Origin: Litsea cubeba
Taxonomy: Eukaryota > Streptophyta > Magnoliopsida > Laurales > Lauraceae
DNA length: 64,000 nt
Direction: 5' to 3'
Assembly: GCA_012931725.1 (NCBI GenBank)
Contig: CM022955.1
Coordinates: 10,814,885 to 10,878,884, forward strand
Both the position numbers and the translations under genes were made by a program. Each line of letters begins with the position of its first letter. Within the stretch, counting starts at the first letter, position 1. Positions 11,507 to 22,750 of this stretch are shown here, one piece after another. The notes under the pieces are model-generated. The model saw only the letters and a program-made list of their open reading frames with translations. It ran no database searches and had not been told where the DNA came from.

Positions 11507-12390
11507 TGTATGGGGGATATTCCCGAACTCATTGGAGTCCCGGCCAGATGCTCCATCTCGGGCTCCCGCACCAGCTTGTCCATCTCGCCAAGGCTCGGTC
11601 TCAGTCTCCATCAGCTCGGCCAGGTGCTCCCACCTCGGTCCATACCTCCATCTCGGCCAGGCACTCCACATCGGCAGACTCCACTTCGGCCAAAGCATCC
11701 CACTTCGGTCAAGTGCTCCACCTCGGTACCTTTGCCAGATCTCTCTCTAGCCTAGTCAAGGTCGTTCCCGACCTCAGCTCCCCAACCTCGGCAACACACC
11801 CTAACATCGGTCACAATGCCAGAGCTAGCCAAGTCTGGGGCTGACAGCTGTCCTCCCATGGACGCTCAAGCACGCTACTGCACGTGCGACAAGATAAGGG
11901 CACCACCCATATCATCTGACAGAGCCACCCATACCGCCACGCTTCCTGACAGATTGACATCCACGGCTCCCAAGATGCCAGGGAATGGCCCGACGGGACA
12001 AATGTACTGCGATTAGACTTCCTATCAAGAGCTGCAGAGCACTCTCTCTCTCTCAAAAGTCAACTCTATCCCTCTCCCTATCGATATAAGGAACTGCAGA
12101 TGCAGAGAGCAGGGGGGATGATCGAACATCCGATCCAACACACCATACACAAAACCATATGCTGGCTCTCCAAGCCATACGCTAGTATCATCTTCTTCCC
12201 CAAAATCTCTATCCTTAGTCCAGTTCTCATACTGACTTAGGCATCGAAGAGCCCTGCGCTACCCACAGCCAGGGTCCTCTGACTGTTATCTTCTTCCTCC
12301 CTTCTCCAGGTTTCAGGCAGGCAGCGGTGTTCGACCAGAAAGCTCTCAACTCCACTCCCTACACCCTGTGAGTCATTTTATGCATTTACA
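11507..12390 (+). repeat. 5' LTR of the gypsy-type element
   Basis: Starts TGTATGGGGGATATTCCC and ends TTTATGCATTTACA. It is very similar to 16984-17868, with scattered substitutions and small indels (for example the CT tract near 12042). A TATA-like CGATATAAGGAA lies near 12080. ORFs inside it are by-products of repeat composition. Confidence 0.85.
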
Positions 12391-12392
12391 AT

Positions 12393-12409
12393 TGGCGCCG
12401 TCTGTGGGG
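12393..12409 (+). other. Primer-binding site of the gypsy-type element
   Basis: TGGCGCCGTCTGTGGGG starts 2 bp after the LTR end. It differs from the TGGTATCAGAGC site of the Copia elements. Confidence 0.7.
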
Positions 12410-12440
12410 AACCGATCAAAAAGTCATCTTCCCAAACACC

Positions 12441-13051
12441 ATGCCTCGAAGAACCAGAAAGGGAAAAGAACCATCGACACTGCCACTGCAACTGCCACTG
12501 GTCCCTCGCCAGAAGAGGTCCAGGGCAGGATCAGGTGCGACAAGCTTTCCTAAAGTTCGCTCTCAGTCAGGTTCATCTCCAAAGGGGGTGACAGCACCTT
12601 CCCGGCGAGATAGCCTTAGACTGGGAGATCCCCAACAAGCCAAACTCCGTCATCAGATCGACGACGACGACAGCTTTCTTCTCGCGGATGTTAGGGCCCA
12701 AAACCTTGAGAGTAAGACGAGTTGATCCGTAAACTTCAACAACAGCTGCAAAATAGGGTTGCAACGCCAACGCCATCCTCCAAATCTCCTTCAGCTGAAC
12801 CGGCAAGCAGCCATTGCGGCAACCCTTCAAGAAATGTGGAGCGAAAATCGAAGGACAGTGACAACTTGAGACAATGGCTTGACCAGCAAGTCAAGCAAAT
12901 AATCCAGCAGATTCTGGATGAGGCCGGCTCTAACGGCTACGTTTCGAGGGATCTCAACACATATTCCTCCTCTCGAGAACTAAGGGTTAGGTCTCCAGAC
13001 TCCTCGACGGGATCAAACCCCAGCCATATTTCAAATAGCCGCAACCAGTGA
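12441..13051 (+). pseudogene. Gag-like leader ORF, frameshifted
   Basis: Two overlapping reading frames (12441-12725 and 12722-13051) read as one continuous polar protein if a frame change near 12720 is allowed. The first part is basic (starts MPRRTRKGKE). The second has a Gln-rich helical stretch (LRQWLDQQVKQIIQQILDEA). Position just after the primer site suggests a gag N-terminus. No zinc knuckle or enzymatic domain follows, and the rest of gag-pol is absent. The assignment to gag is by position and composition only. Confidence 0.45.
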
Positions 13052-13871
13052 CAGGCAACTTCTGTAGCTCGGCAGTGCTTCTAGATCACTCCAGTTCGGC
13101 AGCCATGTCCCAGATCGGTAGCCATGCTCCAGCTCGCAGCACTTCCATGACAATCCAGTTCGGAAGTAGTACTCCAGCTCGGCTGTACCGCCCCACTTGG
13201 GCAGTAGTGCTCCGACTCAGCAGCCTTGTCAGAATGCGCCAGACCTTCGACTTGACTAGTGAGTCCCCGACAAGGCGACTCCCATCCCCATCAGACATCC
13301 ATTCCAGCTGGGGGGCTACAAAAGCCTCCTATCATCCTTCAGCTTCGATCACCCGTCAGCTTTGATCGTACAACCCTCTATTGTCTCCCGGCACGGTCCT
13401 CTGCTGTCAGCTTCGATGGCGCCGTCAGCTTCGACGACATCGACACGATCCTCTACTGTCAGCCTTGATCGCACGGTCCTCTACCGCCATCAGTCATCCA
13501 AAGCCCCGTGCTCCTACATCTCGGCCGCGTGCCAGATCTCGATCTCTTGCATCTCGGCTACGTGCCAGATCTTGACTTCGTGCATCGCGGCAGCAGTGCC
13601 AAATTTTGGGCCTCATGTTGGTGTCGCCCTTGTGCTAGCTACGTGCTTCACGCAGGTTCGGCCTCATGACGGTCTCGGCCTCATGTTGGAGTCACCATCG
13701 TGCTAGCTACGCGCTTCACGCAGGTTCAGCCTCATGACGGTCTCGGCCTCATGTTGGCGTCACCCTCGTGCTAGCTACGCGCTTCACTCAGGTTCGGCCT
13801 CATGATGGTCTCAGGCTACGCGCCCCAGTTGACTACACCTCTGGTCCAAAGCCAGTTGGTCATGTCCCGGA

Positions 13872-14424
13872 CTCTCCATTTCGTGCTATGTGAGCATCTC
13901 GGTACTCATGCCAGATTGTCGGCACGCCCCTGGTGACGAGCTAGTGGGTCCTCTCCATTTCGCGCTATGTGAGCATCTCGATACTCATGCCAGATTGCCG
14001 GCACGTCCCTGGTGACGAGCCAATGGGTCCTCTCCATTTCGTGCTATGTGAGCATCTCGGTACTCATGCCAGATTGCCGGCACGTCCCTGGTGACGAGCA
14101 AGTGGGTCCTCTCCATTTCGTGCTATGTGAACATCTCGGCACTCATGCCAGATTGCCGGCACGCCCCTGGTGACAAGCCAGTGGGTCCTCTCCATTTCGC
14201 GCTATGTGAGCATCTCGGTACTCATGCCAGATTGCCGGCACGTCCCTGGTGACGAGCCAGTGGGTCCTCTCCATTTCGTGCTATGTGAGCATCTCGGCAC
14301 TCATGCCAGATTGCCGGCACGCCCCTGGTGACAAGCCAGTGGGTCCTCTCCATTTCGTGCTATATGAGCATCTCGCCGCTCATGTCAGATTGCCGGCGGG
14401 CCCCGACCTCTTGCTGGTTCGCCC
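13872..14424. repeat. 79-bp tandem repeat, seven copies
   Basis: CTCTCCATTT recurs at 13872, 13951, 14030, 14109, 14188, 14267 and 14346, exactly 79 bp apart. Each unit contains GCTATGTGAGCATCTCG, CATGCCAGATTGCCGGCACG and CCTGGTGACGAGC with few differences. The period is not a multiple of 3, so no protein repeat is encoded. Confidence 0.95.
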
Positions 14425-14559
14425 TCGTGCTTGCTATGTGCTTCACGCAGGTTCGGCCTCATAATGGTCCGGACCTCTTGCTGGTCCGTCCACGTGCCGG
14501 CTACGACCTCACGCTGGCTCGGCCTCATGATTGGTCTCGGCCAAGTGCTCCTACCTCGG

Positions 14560-14765
14560 TCTCAGTCTCCAGCTCGGCAGCAGTGCCAGTCTCCAGCTCG
14601 GCAGCAGTGCCAGTCCTCAGCTCGGCAACAGTGTCAGTCTCCAGCTCAGCAGCAGTGCCAGTCTCCAGCTCGGCAGCAATGCCAGTCCACTAGTTCGGCA
14701 GCAGTGCCAGTCCTCAGCTCGGCAGCAGTGCCAGTCTCCAGCTCGGTAGTAGTGCCAGTTTCCAG
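14560..14765. repeat. 24-bp tandem repeat
   Basis: About eight or nine copies of a 24-bp unit built on CAGTCTCCAGCTCGGCAGCA, followed by GTGC. The translated versions (8-residue Ser/Ala/Val or Leu/Gly/Ser repeats) are products of the repeat and are not taken as a gene. Confidence 0.9.
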
Positions 14766-14829
14766 GTTGGCAGCATCACTAGAATACTTCCAACGAGACT
14801 ACACCTCTGGCGACGAACTAGCTAGTCAC

Positions 14830-16859
14830 TGTTGGGATTGGTGTATGCCCTAAAGCCCACTAGCTGCACTCTCATCTTTTGTTACTGGATATTAACTGGT
14901 TATTTAATAGAATGATTCTTTTCTGCTTAAACATGTATATATGTATGGTTGTGTAAGGCCCATTGTTTCTAGTAAATGAATTAGGTGTGTAGTGTCTATA
15001 CACAGATAGGTCTAATTCATGGACACTGGAAACAACATATTTGTTCATAACTGAGAGATGGAGCTGGGCACTTCATCTTGGTATAAGTTATAGTGAGAGA
15101 CTCTCCTGTATTCAGGATGACTTACCTAAGTCATGGGAGGACTTTCCCGGATTTATCTCATTAGTGCATATGCAATGCATTGAACAGGACCATTGTAGGT
15201 GTGATCTCTAAAATAGTACTATCACATAGAGAGATCAAGTCACCTCATGCTACTGAGTGACCGGTGCTCTTAATCTTGAGCATTTGTGGATGAACTGACG
15301 AAGTCAAGTTCTTGTGCTTTAATTCACTATGGGTGAGATTCTTTTCATGGGTCAACAGCTCTGTGTTTTGGGTACTCGGACTTGATTAGTTGGGACGTGC
15401 AGATGCAATATAGAATCTATGCCATCTAATGATGGAATGATCGTCCCCTTAGAATTATCCGATTGATCATCAAAATCTAAGATCTTAGTATATGGATGTT
15501 CCATATTGATATTGAACTTGTGGGTCGCTCCCTGGATCAAGAATATAATATCAGGATGATGATCAAGTCAAGGATATGATGTTCTAAGGTTTAAGATTTA
15601 ATCGAGAAGGTTGATAGTACATCAGATAACCTGACTTGATTGAGGATGTTACATAGAGGGGCATTTAGGTCATTGTACTTGGAAGGTCGGAGACAACTGT
15701 TATTTTATGACAAGCTTATTTCATACTTAATATTTGTCCCTGGAGTGCAACCATAACTCTCTAGTGGAATGAGTTAAGGTTAAAATGGTCTTTATGTTGC
15801 TATGGGTTTAGCATGGACATTTTGGTCATTTTGGGAGCCAAGGGCAAATATGTCTTTTGGTCCCTTCTCTAGTCACTTTCCTATATTGGCATGGTTTCCT
15901 AATTTAATTAGGAGATAAGGTTGAATTATTTTATGGAAAAATAATTTTGAATTTAAATTCAAATAGGCCTTGATGGCATACATGAATTTAATTCTAGACA
16001 AATTATGGACATGTGGGCCATTGTGTGGGCCGTAGCATATGGGACGTCCAAGATGGGAATTTCCTAGTGTGGGGTCTTCAACTTTTAGTAAGTCTCTCTA
16101 CTTGGACTCCTCCTTGGATAAGTATTCCTATAATAAAGTTTCCTTTTTTTATTAGAAACTTAAATTAGTAAGTGTTGCACAACTAGGATTACTAATTGCT
16201 AAGTTTAAGGGATGCTCATAGTGAGTTTCCTTTTCTAATTTGGAATGGTTCTAGAAAGGATACTAATCTAAGGATTGCTATTTCTTTTTAGTAATTCCAA
16301 GAGAATTAGAAAGGAGGCTACTTAGTGAACAAGGAAACTCTCTTACTAATCTATAAAAGGGGAAGCCTTCCCTTTGGGCGTGAATCACCCTAATTGTTCC
16401 ATTCCACACGTCCAGCCATTAAGCACTTTGAGGAGAGCTTGTAGCAAGGGTTTTTCCATAGAATGTTATTCTAGAAACCTATCTCTAAATCTAGATTAAG
16501 GTTCCACCACCTTAGCCAATCAGATTAGAATTTGAGATAGAGAAGAAGATCAAAAGAGAACACAATTTCTGCAGCAGAATTCCAGCAACATACTTGCTGA
16601 TTGCAGACCTGAGTTCACCCTTTTTGCATCAGACTTTCAGAGGATTAAAGCTTCCAAAACATCGAGGTAATAGTCTTCTATCATCTCTATTAATTGAACA
16701 CATGTTGATCATGATTTAATGGAGTTTCTATGCGATTCTTTATGGCTGATTTCCGCTGCATAGTGCAGAAATCAGATTTTTTTAAAATCTGTCATGCTTT
16801 GTATCAGCCATAGTAGTCTCTATATGAGAAGTTTCAGATCTGAATCGCGGTTTCCTTCA
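14830..16859 (+). mobile_element. Solo LTR, 2030 bp, nested in the gypsy-type element
   Basis: It starts TGTTGGGATTGG and ends GGTTTCCTTCA, with 5-bp direct repeats GTCAC on both sides (14825-14829 and 16860-16864). No second LTR, primer site or internal region accompanies it, which fits recombination between two LTRs leaving a single copy. A TATA-like CTATAAAAGG at 16351 marks a likely promoter and sets the orientation. No protein is encoded. Confidence 0.85.
16351..16360 (+). promoter_or_regulatory. TATA-like box in the solo LTR
   Basis: CTATAAAAGG lies about 500 bp before the LTR end, a usual place for an LTR promoter. Confidence 0.5.
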
Positions 16860-16966
16860 GTCACGTCTCGGTCTCTCAGTTGGTGACAAACCAGACACTG
16901 AAGACTATCAAGCTCAACAAATCCTCCCTTCTTAGCTTCCGACCTCAAAGAGTACTCTCAGAGCTC

Positions 16967-16983
16967 AAAAGTTGGGGGGCTAT
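16967..16983 (+). other. Polypurine tract of the gypsy-type element
   Basis: AAAAGTTGGGGGGCTAT directly precedes the 3' LTR start at 16984. Confidence 0.75.
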
Positions 16984-17868
16984 TGTGTGGGGATATTCCC
17001 GAACTCATTGGAGTCCCGGCCAGATGCTCCATCTCGGGCTCCCGCACCAGCTTGTCCATCTTGCCAAGGCTCGGTCTCAGTCTCCATCAGCTCGGCCAGG
17101 TGCTCCCACCTCGCTCCATACCTCCATCTCGGCCAGGCACTCCACATCGGCAGACTCCACTTCGGCCAAAGCATCCCACTTCGGTCAAGTGCTCCACCTC
17201 GGTACCTTTGCCAGATCTCTCTCTAGCCTAGTCAAGGTCGTTCCCGACCTCAGCTCCCCAACCTCGGCAACACACCCTAACCTCGGTCACAATGCCAGAG
17301 CTAGCCAAGTCTGGGGCTGACAGCTGTCCTCCCATGGACGCTCAAGCACGCTACTGCACGTGCGACAAGATAAGGGCACCACCCATATCATCTGACAGAG
17401 CCACCCATACCGCCACGCTTCCTGACAGATTGACATCCACGGCTCCCAAGATGCCAGGGTATGGCCCGACGGGACAAATGTACTGCGATTAGACTTCCTA
17501 TCAAGAGCTGCAGAGCACTCTCTCTCTCTCTCAAAAGTCAACTCTCTCCCTCTCCCTATCGATATAAGGAACAGCAGATGCAGAGAGCAGGGGGGATGAT
17601 CGAACATCCGATCCAACACACCATACATAAAACCATATGCTGGCTCTCCAAGCCATACGCTGGTATCATCTTCTTCCCCAAAATCTCTATCCTTAGTCCA
17701 GTTCTCATACTGACTTAGGCATCGGAGAGCTCTACGCTGCCCACAGCCAGGGTCCTCTGACTGTTATCTTCTTCCTCCCTTCTACAGGTTTCAGGCAGGC
17801 AGCGGTGTTCGACCAAAGAGCTCTCAGCTCCACTCCCTACACCTTGTGAGTCATTTTATGCACTTATA
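16984..17868 (+). repeat. 3' LTR of the gypsy-type element
   Basis: Starts TGTGTGGGGATATTCCC and ends GCACTTATA. It is a close copy of 11507-12390. The last bases (TA rather than CA) have mutated. Confidence 0.85.
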
Positions 17869-19140
17869 ATTATAATGTAAACTTTTTCAGTACACCATTG
17901 TGGGGCCCACCCCTAAATATTATAATATAATATAATAATATATTATTATGAAAAAGGGCCCCATATATTATAATGCAAACTTTTTCACTATCTTCTATCT
18001 TCTACTATTCTATCTATATCTATATAATAAGGGAGCTCAGTTTTTGAATTCCCCGTATTTTGGACCCTTGGATTTAAGAGGAGAATGAAAAAAGGGGTTA
18101 AAAGTTGGAGAAATTTACAAGTTTTTGCCATCCCCATCAAAAGCACGTTCACATCTTGGTTTGTACGGCGCAAAAAGGGGCAGCAAGTTTGATTTATTTA
18201 CATGTATTGCAATCCCTTCTTTATTTAAAAGAAAAACAAGAGTGTTTACTTTCTTATTATTCTGCCATTGATCAAAAAGGTGTCAAAAGCAAAAAAAAAC
18301 TTCTTTTGTAAAGGAGCTCAGTTTTTTAATTCCCCATATTTTGGACCCTTGAATTTATGTACATAAATCCTAGGGCTGAGATTAAGAGGAAAGGGATTGA
18401 GGGGTTTAAGGGGGTTTGAGAGTCTAGAGATCTGGGACACTACTTCCCCAAATCCCTGGACTCTTTCTCCCTTATTCGGGAGACGGGTCAAGGAGTCTGG
18501 GCCAGGTCTGGGGTTAAGTTCAGGTTAGATGGGTTTGGGTTGGATTTGGTTTCGGATTGATTTGAGTTAGAGTTTGATCGGTTGGATTAGGTCAGGTTTA
18601 GGTCATGTTTGATCGGTTGGATTGGATCAGAGGTTTGGAGCCCAAAAGGTGGGCTGCAGTGGGGTCCGGTCTGGGCAATAATCTCTGGGACTCAGGTTTT
18701 GCATATTTTGATCCGCCCGTCGGATTTCAAAGTTCTACATATGGATGGAAAGCCCTCGATGAGTAGATCACGATGAACCGACTTTCGAAGCGATCAGGGG
18801 TCTAGAAGTGAGGTGATTTTTCAGGTGGGCACCCTGGGGGTGCGGGACCTACTATTATGATTTTTGATATGTCCGTCGGATCTCGAAGTTCTATATAAGG
18901 ACGGAAAGCCCTCGACGAACAAATTGCAATGAGCCAATTTCTGTGACAATCAGAGGTCCAGGAATAATAGGTGATCTTTGACTCGGGACCTAATCAAGAC
19001 ATCGTTAAATAGGGTGGACCGAATTACCCCTCTTAGGGTGCCAAAATTCAGGTTAGTTGTTAGGTGGTCAAAAGAAGAGTAATTAGATTTAGTTATGCTC
19101 AGAACATGGTGCGCCGTGCCTTCAGGTACAGGCAATCACT
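17869..19140. other. Helitron interior without genes
   Basis: 17869-17995 resumes the GGGCCCACC array interrupted by the gypsy-type element. At 18001 a TC-initial, CTATATCTATATAATAAG-like segment resembles another Helitron 5' end. 18700-18965 holds two diverged copies of a block (CGGATTTCAAAGTTCTA or CGGATCTCGAAGTTCTA, then GGAAAGCCCTCGA) about 157 bp apart. No coding region recognised. Confidence 0.5.
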
Positions 19141-19950
19141 AATACTATTATAAAGGAGAGCAAGATGTACAACTTTTTACTTTTTTTTTTCACTACACAC
19201 TTGCCCAATCAAATGCAAGATGTGTGCCCCACTTAAGATAATAATAATATAATCTATATATTATTATTACCCTTCTAAGAGAGAAGAACTTGGGCCCCAC
19301 TTATATAATAATAATATAATCTATACATTATTATTAAGAATAAAATGACATAACTTGTGTGGGCCCCACTTATATAATAATAAGATTATAAAAGAGAAGG
19401 ACTTGTATAGGCCCCACCTATATAATAATAATATAATCTATACATTATTATTATTATTATTTCTCTATCTCTATCTCTATATCTTTACTATTAATTATTT
19501 AATTAATTAACTATTATAAAAGAGAGAAAGATGTAACTTTTTTTCACCACACACTTGCCCAATCACATGCAAGATGTGGGCCCCACTTAGATAATAATAA
19601 TATAATCTATATATTATTACTCAAATATAAGATGTGGGCCCAACTTAAGATAATAATATCATCTATATATTATTATTACCCTTCTAAAAGAGAAGAACTT
19701 GTGTGCCCCCCACCTATATAATAATAATATAATCTATATATTATTATTATTATTATTAAGAACAAAATGACATAACTTGTGTGGGCCCCACTTAGATAAT
19801 AATAATATAATCTATATATTATTATTACCCATTCTAAAAGAGAAGAACTTGGGCCTCACTTATATAATAATAATAAGATTATAAAATAGAAGAACTTGTA
19901 TGGGTCCCACCTATATAATAATAATATAATCTATACATTATTATTATTAA
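19141..19950. repeat. ATTATT-rich array with GGGCCCCACTTA motifs
   Basis: Units combine TATAAAAGAGAGAAAGATGTAAC or AGAGAAGAACTTG heads, TGTGGGCCCCACTTAGAT, and ATAATAATATAATCTATA-TATTATTATT. At least six partial copies are seen. It is analogous to, but diverged from, the array at 10478-11506. Confidence 0.75.
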
Positions 19951-20280
19951 TGCACGTGCACCGAACACACAGTTTTACTAAGAAAGTTTTTAAAAAATAA
20001 AGCTCCTAAAAAATCTAGTAGAAGTTGAAATACATTTAAAAATCAAATTTCAACAGAAAATGAGTGAATGTAAATTGCAAGGCCCACGCAATGTCCAAAT
20101 ACAGCGGACACTACTTTTTTTTCTATATATTTGCAAATAATAAAACGATGATATAGTGAGAAAAATGAGATCTCAAAAGACAATTGATATAGAATTTATA
20201 TAACTTCTCGAAGATATAAATCACATATTTCTAGATATTTTATCATGAATGTGTACAATGAAATTTAAATTTACTTTATT
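19951..20280. repeat. Long inverted repeat, left arm
   Basis: It starts TGCACGTGCACCGAACACAC and is an inverted copy of about 21308-21633, with similarity along about 330 bp (shared words include CAGTTTTACTAAGAAA, TCAAATTTCAACAGAAAATG and TTTCTAGATATTTTATCATG). About 1 kb lies between the arms. The left arm thus carries an inverted, truncated copy of the Helitron 3' end. Confidence 0.8.
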
Positions 20281-21307
20281 TAACCTATGAGATCGACTTA
20301 TCAGTTTCCTGGTAGACTTGACCTGCTAAAGTTGGTGTTCAGTCGAAAGCATAGTCAAATTGATTACCTGCAGTTTTATAAAAAATAAAAACTAAGAACC
20401 AGATGAACTTACTGTTTTAACCAATTACCATGAACATTATATGTTCATTATAAAATCAGATTCTATTAAGGAAAAAAATTAATTATATCCTACCTAAGGA
20501 CATCAGAATAAAAAAATCGAGACGGTGGTTTTAGTCTAACTTACAATGAAAAATAACATCTCACATCGATCGTCAAGAATAATAAAGTAATCCGGCTTGT
20601 CCTCAAGCGACATGGATCAACAATGGCGGAACTATGATATGAACTCTGACGGGTAAGATTTGCAGAGCACCTGTTGATCAATATTAGTATTTAACATGTG
20701 CTTTATTTTATTTTATAAGACGGACCACTATCAGGTAAAAAGAGGCAATACCTCTCCAAGAGTCAGCATCTTCTTTTGCTTGATACAAAGTAATATATTT
20801 TATATCAGTAAGAAAAGGATAATACAAAGAAATCATAGAAGTTCAGTTAAATGGAAGCTCACAAATAGAGATATTCATAAGGAAAAAATACCAAAAAACA
20901 AAAAACTACAAATACAAATCTGGCAACAGAATTGAACATTCCTCTTAAGAAATACATAAGAATGCAACCTAAGTATTATATATCAAATCTTCTGCTCTGT
21001 TCTGTATAGAGAATGAGAGTGCTGATCCAAGTAAGAAAAATTCGAAACGAATAAAGACAAACTGAATTTGTTGTAGCTCAGCATCAAATACTTATTTTAG
21101 TTGTTTACACTTAAAACGACCACTTCATTCACTGACTCTGAAGTTAGTAGTAACGCTAGCATAACAAGCAATTTCTATTAGATTCTCGTTTTTCCTTTAA
21201 GGAAATGCATGACGCTTCATTGAAATATTTGAAAAGAAGAAGCTTGCAATGATGAAAGAAATAAATGTGTTAGAAAATGATCAAAGTTTTTCAATTTAAA
21301 CCTCATG
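20281..21307. other. Spacer between inverted arms
   Basis: A/T-rich DNA without a recognisable gene. The short ORF at 20696-20935 has no features of a conserved protein. Confidence 0.5.
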
Positions 21308-21633
21308 AGTAAATTTAAATTTCTTTGTACACATTCATGATAAAATATCTAGAAATATGTAATTTAGATCCTCAAAAAGTTAAATAAATTCCATATCGAT
21401 TGTCTTTTGAGATCTCATTTTTCTTACTAATATCATCATTTTTTTGTTTTCAAATGTATAAGAAAAATATAGTGTCAGCTGTATTTGAACATTGCACAGG
21501 CCTTGCAATTTATAATTACTCATTTTCTGTTGAAATTTGATTTTTAAATGTATTTCAGCTTCTACTAAATTTTTTAAGAACTTTATTTTTTAAAAATTTC
21601 TTAGTAAAACTGTGTGTTTGGTGCACGTGCATT
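21308..21633. repeat. Long inverted repeat, right arm
   Basis: This is the inverted partner of 19951-20280. It continues directly into the Helitron 3' hairpin. Confidence 0.8.
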
Positions 21634-21655
21634 GCACGTGCAGGGCTCCACTAGT
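21623..21655 (+). other. Helitron 3' terminal hairpin and CTAG end
   Basis: Two GCACGTGC arms separated by ATT are followed 9 bp later by CTAG, then the target T. The flanking sequence matches the empty copy from the next base. Confidence 0.8.
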
Positions 21656-21850
21656 GATTACAAAAGACACTGAGAGGAGATTGTAACACATGACTTCTTA
21701 CACAGACACACAACACAAAACTAGTTATGCTACTGCTCAAACAGTTAAAAAAGTCATTTTTATTTTTTCTTATATCTTGACATGGGCTGGCCTCTGGCTC
21801 ACTCTTCTTTACGCGGGGCAGGCTCGGACAAGCTAGTTATGGCCCTATTC
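21655..21850. repeat. Helitron target repeat, copy A, right part
   Basis: It aligns with 22553-22750 (TGATTACAAA-GACACTGAGAGGAGA, then ACACATGACTTCTTACACAG, then GGCTGGCCTCTGGCTCACTC), with few differences. Confidence 0.85.
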
Positions 21851-22431
21851 AGGCTTGGGCCAGACTTGGACTTTAATCTTGAACTCGGGCCGGGTTTGGA
21901 TATTGCTCAATTCAGCCCAACCCGGCCAATGAAGTGGGGCCACAAAGTCCTTTGGGTTTGATTTAATTATTTATCTTTAAATGATTTATTAAAGGGAAGA
22001 TTTGAAAAATGACATAAGAGTTTTTTTTTTTATCATTTCTTAAAATCTTTTTACGGAGAGGACTTAATTGAAAAACTTATGGAGAACTTTATAATTTTTT
22101 CTTGAAATATTCAAATCTTCATGCGCACTTTTGAAAATGAGTCAAAAAATTTATACCTTCTAAACTTTCCAATAAAAAAATAATAATTTATTTAAAGAAA
22201 TAAAAAACTGAAAGAGTTATAGGATTTTGGATTGAAATGGACAAAAGTGAGGAAAAGTGGAAGAAATTTTTCGAGGAAACTCATTTTCCAAACCCATTTC
22301 CACTATTATCAAGAAAAATACTGACGAGGTAGGAAAGAGTTTTTGTAGAATTATTCTGCATCAAACGCCTGAAAATGGATTTTTCGTGGAGAATCGTCTA
22401 CTTTTCCACGAAAAAGTATTACGCAAACTTG
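21851..22431. other. Non-coding DNA between the two target-repeat copies
   Basis: No gene. A segment at 22040-22150 resembles the foldback MITEs at 32017 and 61453 (CGGAGAGGACTTAATTGAAA, then GAAATATTCAAATCTTCATG), so it is probably a partial copy of that family. Confidence 0.45.
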
Positions 22432-22750
22432 CCCTTAGGTCTTACTACTCGGGTTGGGCTCGGATTTGTTTATTTGGGCCATCTTATATATGGTTCAGGA
22501 TTGGTTTCAGTGATAGAGAGCCCAAGCCTGGCCAGCCCGAGCTTAGAAATCATGATTACAAATGACACTGAGAGGAGACTTTAACACATGACTTCTTACA
22601 CAGACACACAACACAAAGTTAGTTATGCTACTGCTCAAACAGTTAAAAAAGTCATTATTAGTTTTTTCTTATATCATTACATGGGCTGGCCTCTGGCTCA
22701 CTCTTCTTTACGCTGGGCAGGCTCGGACAGGCTAGTTATGGCCCGATTCG
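22432..22750. repeat. Helitron target repeat, copy B (empty site)
   Basis: Continuous 319-bp copy of the sequence that flanks the Helitron at 9408-21654. The A/T insertion point is intact at 22552/22553. Confidence 0.85.

Larger units (their letters stand above)
11507..17868 (+). mobile_element. Non-autonomous Ty3/gypsy-type LTR element (LARD-like)
   Basis: Two LTRs of about 884 bp (11507-12390 and 16984-17868) are flanked by the 5-bp duplication ATTAT (11502-11506 and 17869-17873). Downstream of the 5' LTR lies the primer-binding sequence TGGCGCCGTCTGTGGGG (12393-12409), typical of plant gypsy-type elements. A polypurine tract GTTGGGGGGCTAT precedes the 3' LTR. The interior has a short gag-like ORF and GC-rich tandem repeats but no protease, reverse transcriptase or integrase. 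A 2030-bp solo LTR of another family is nested at 14830. Without it the element is about 4.3 kb. Confidence 0.85.
9408..21654. mobile_element. Helitron-bounded block, about 12.2 kb with nested insertions
   Basis: The left end starts with TC (TCTTCTACTCTTA, interrupted by a later PIF insertion, then TAAAAGAGGAGAAG). The right end has a hairpin of two GCACGTGC arms around ATT (21623-21641), then CTAG and a T, the standard Helitron 3' layout. Insertion is between A and T with no target duplication. This is shown directly: flanks 9288-9407 and 21655-21850 join without gap in a paralogous copy at 22432-22750, across the A/T at 22552/22553. No Rep/helicase ORF is visible, so it is non-autonomous. 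Removing the PIF (1057 bp plus 3) and gypsy-type (6362 bp plus 5) insertions leaves about 4.8 kb. It may have grown by tandem Helitron insertion, because other Helitron-like 5' ends occur at 10951 and 18001. Confidence 0.75.

Noticed and set aside
12573..14853. Several 60-140-aa ORFs in the gypsy-type element (for example Ser/Ala/Val and Leu/Gly/Ser repeats)
   Set aside because: They are frames through 24-bp and 79-bp tandem repeats or LTR sequence, with no conserved domain.
16880..17320. 146-aa ORF overlapping the 3' LTR
   Set aside because: It begins in the polypurine end of the element and is otherwise the same LTR frame seen at 11458-11844.
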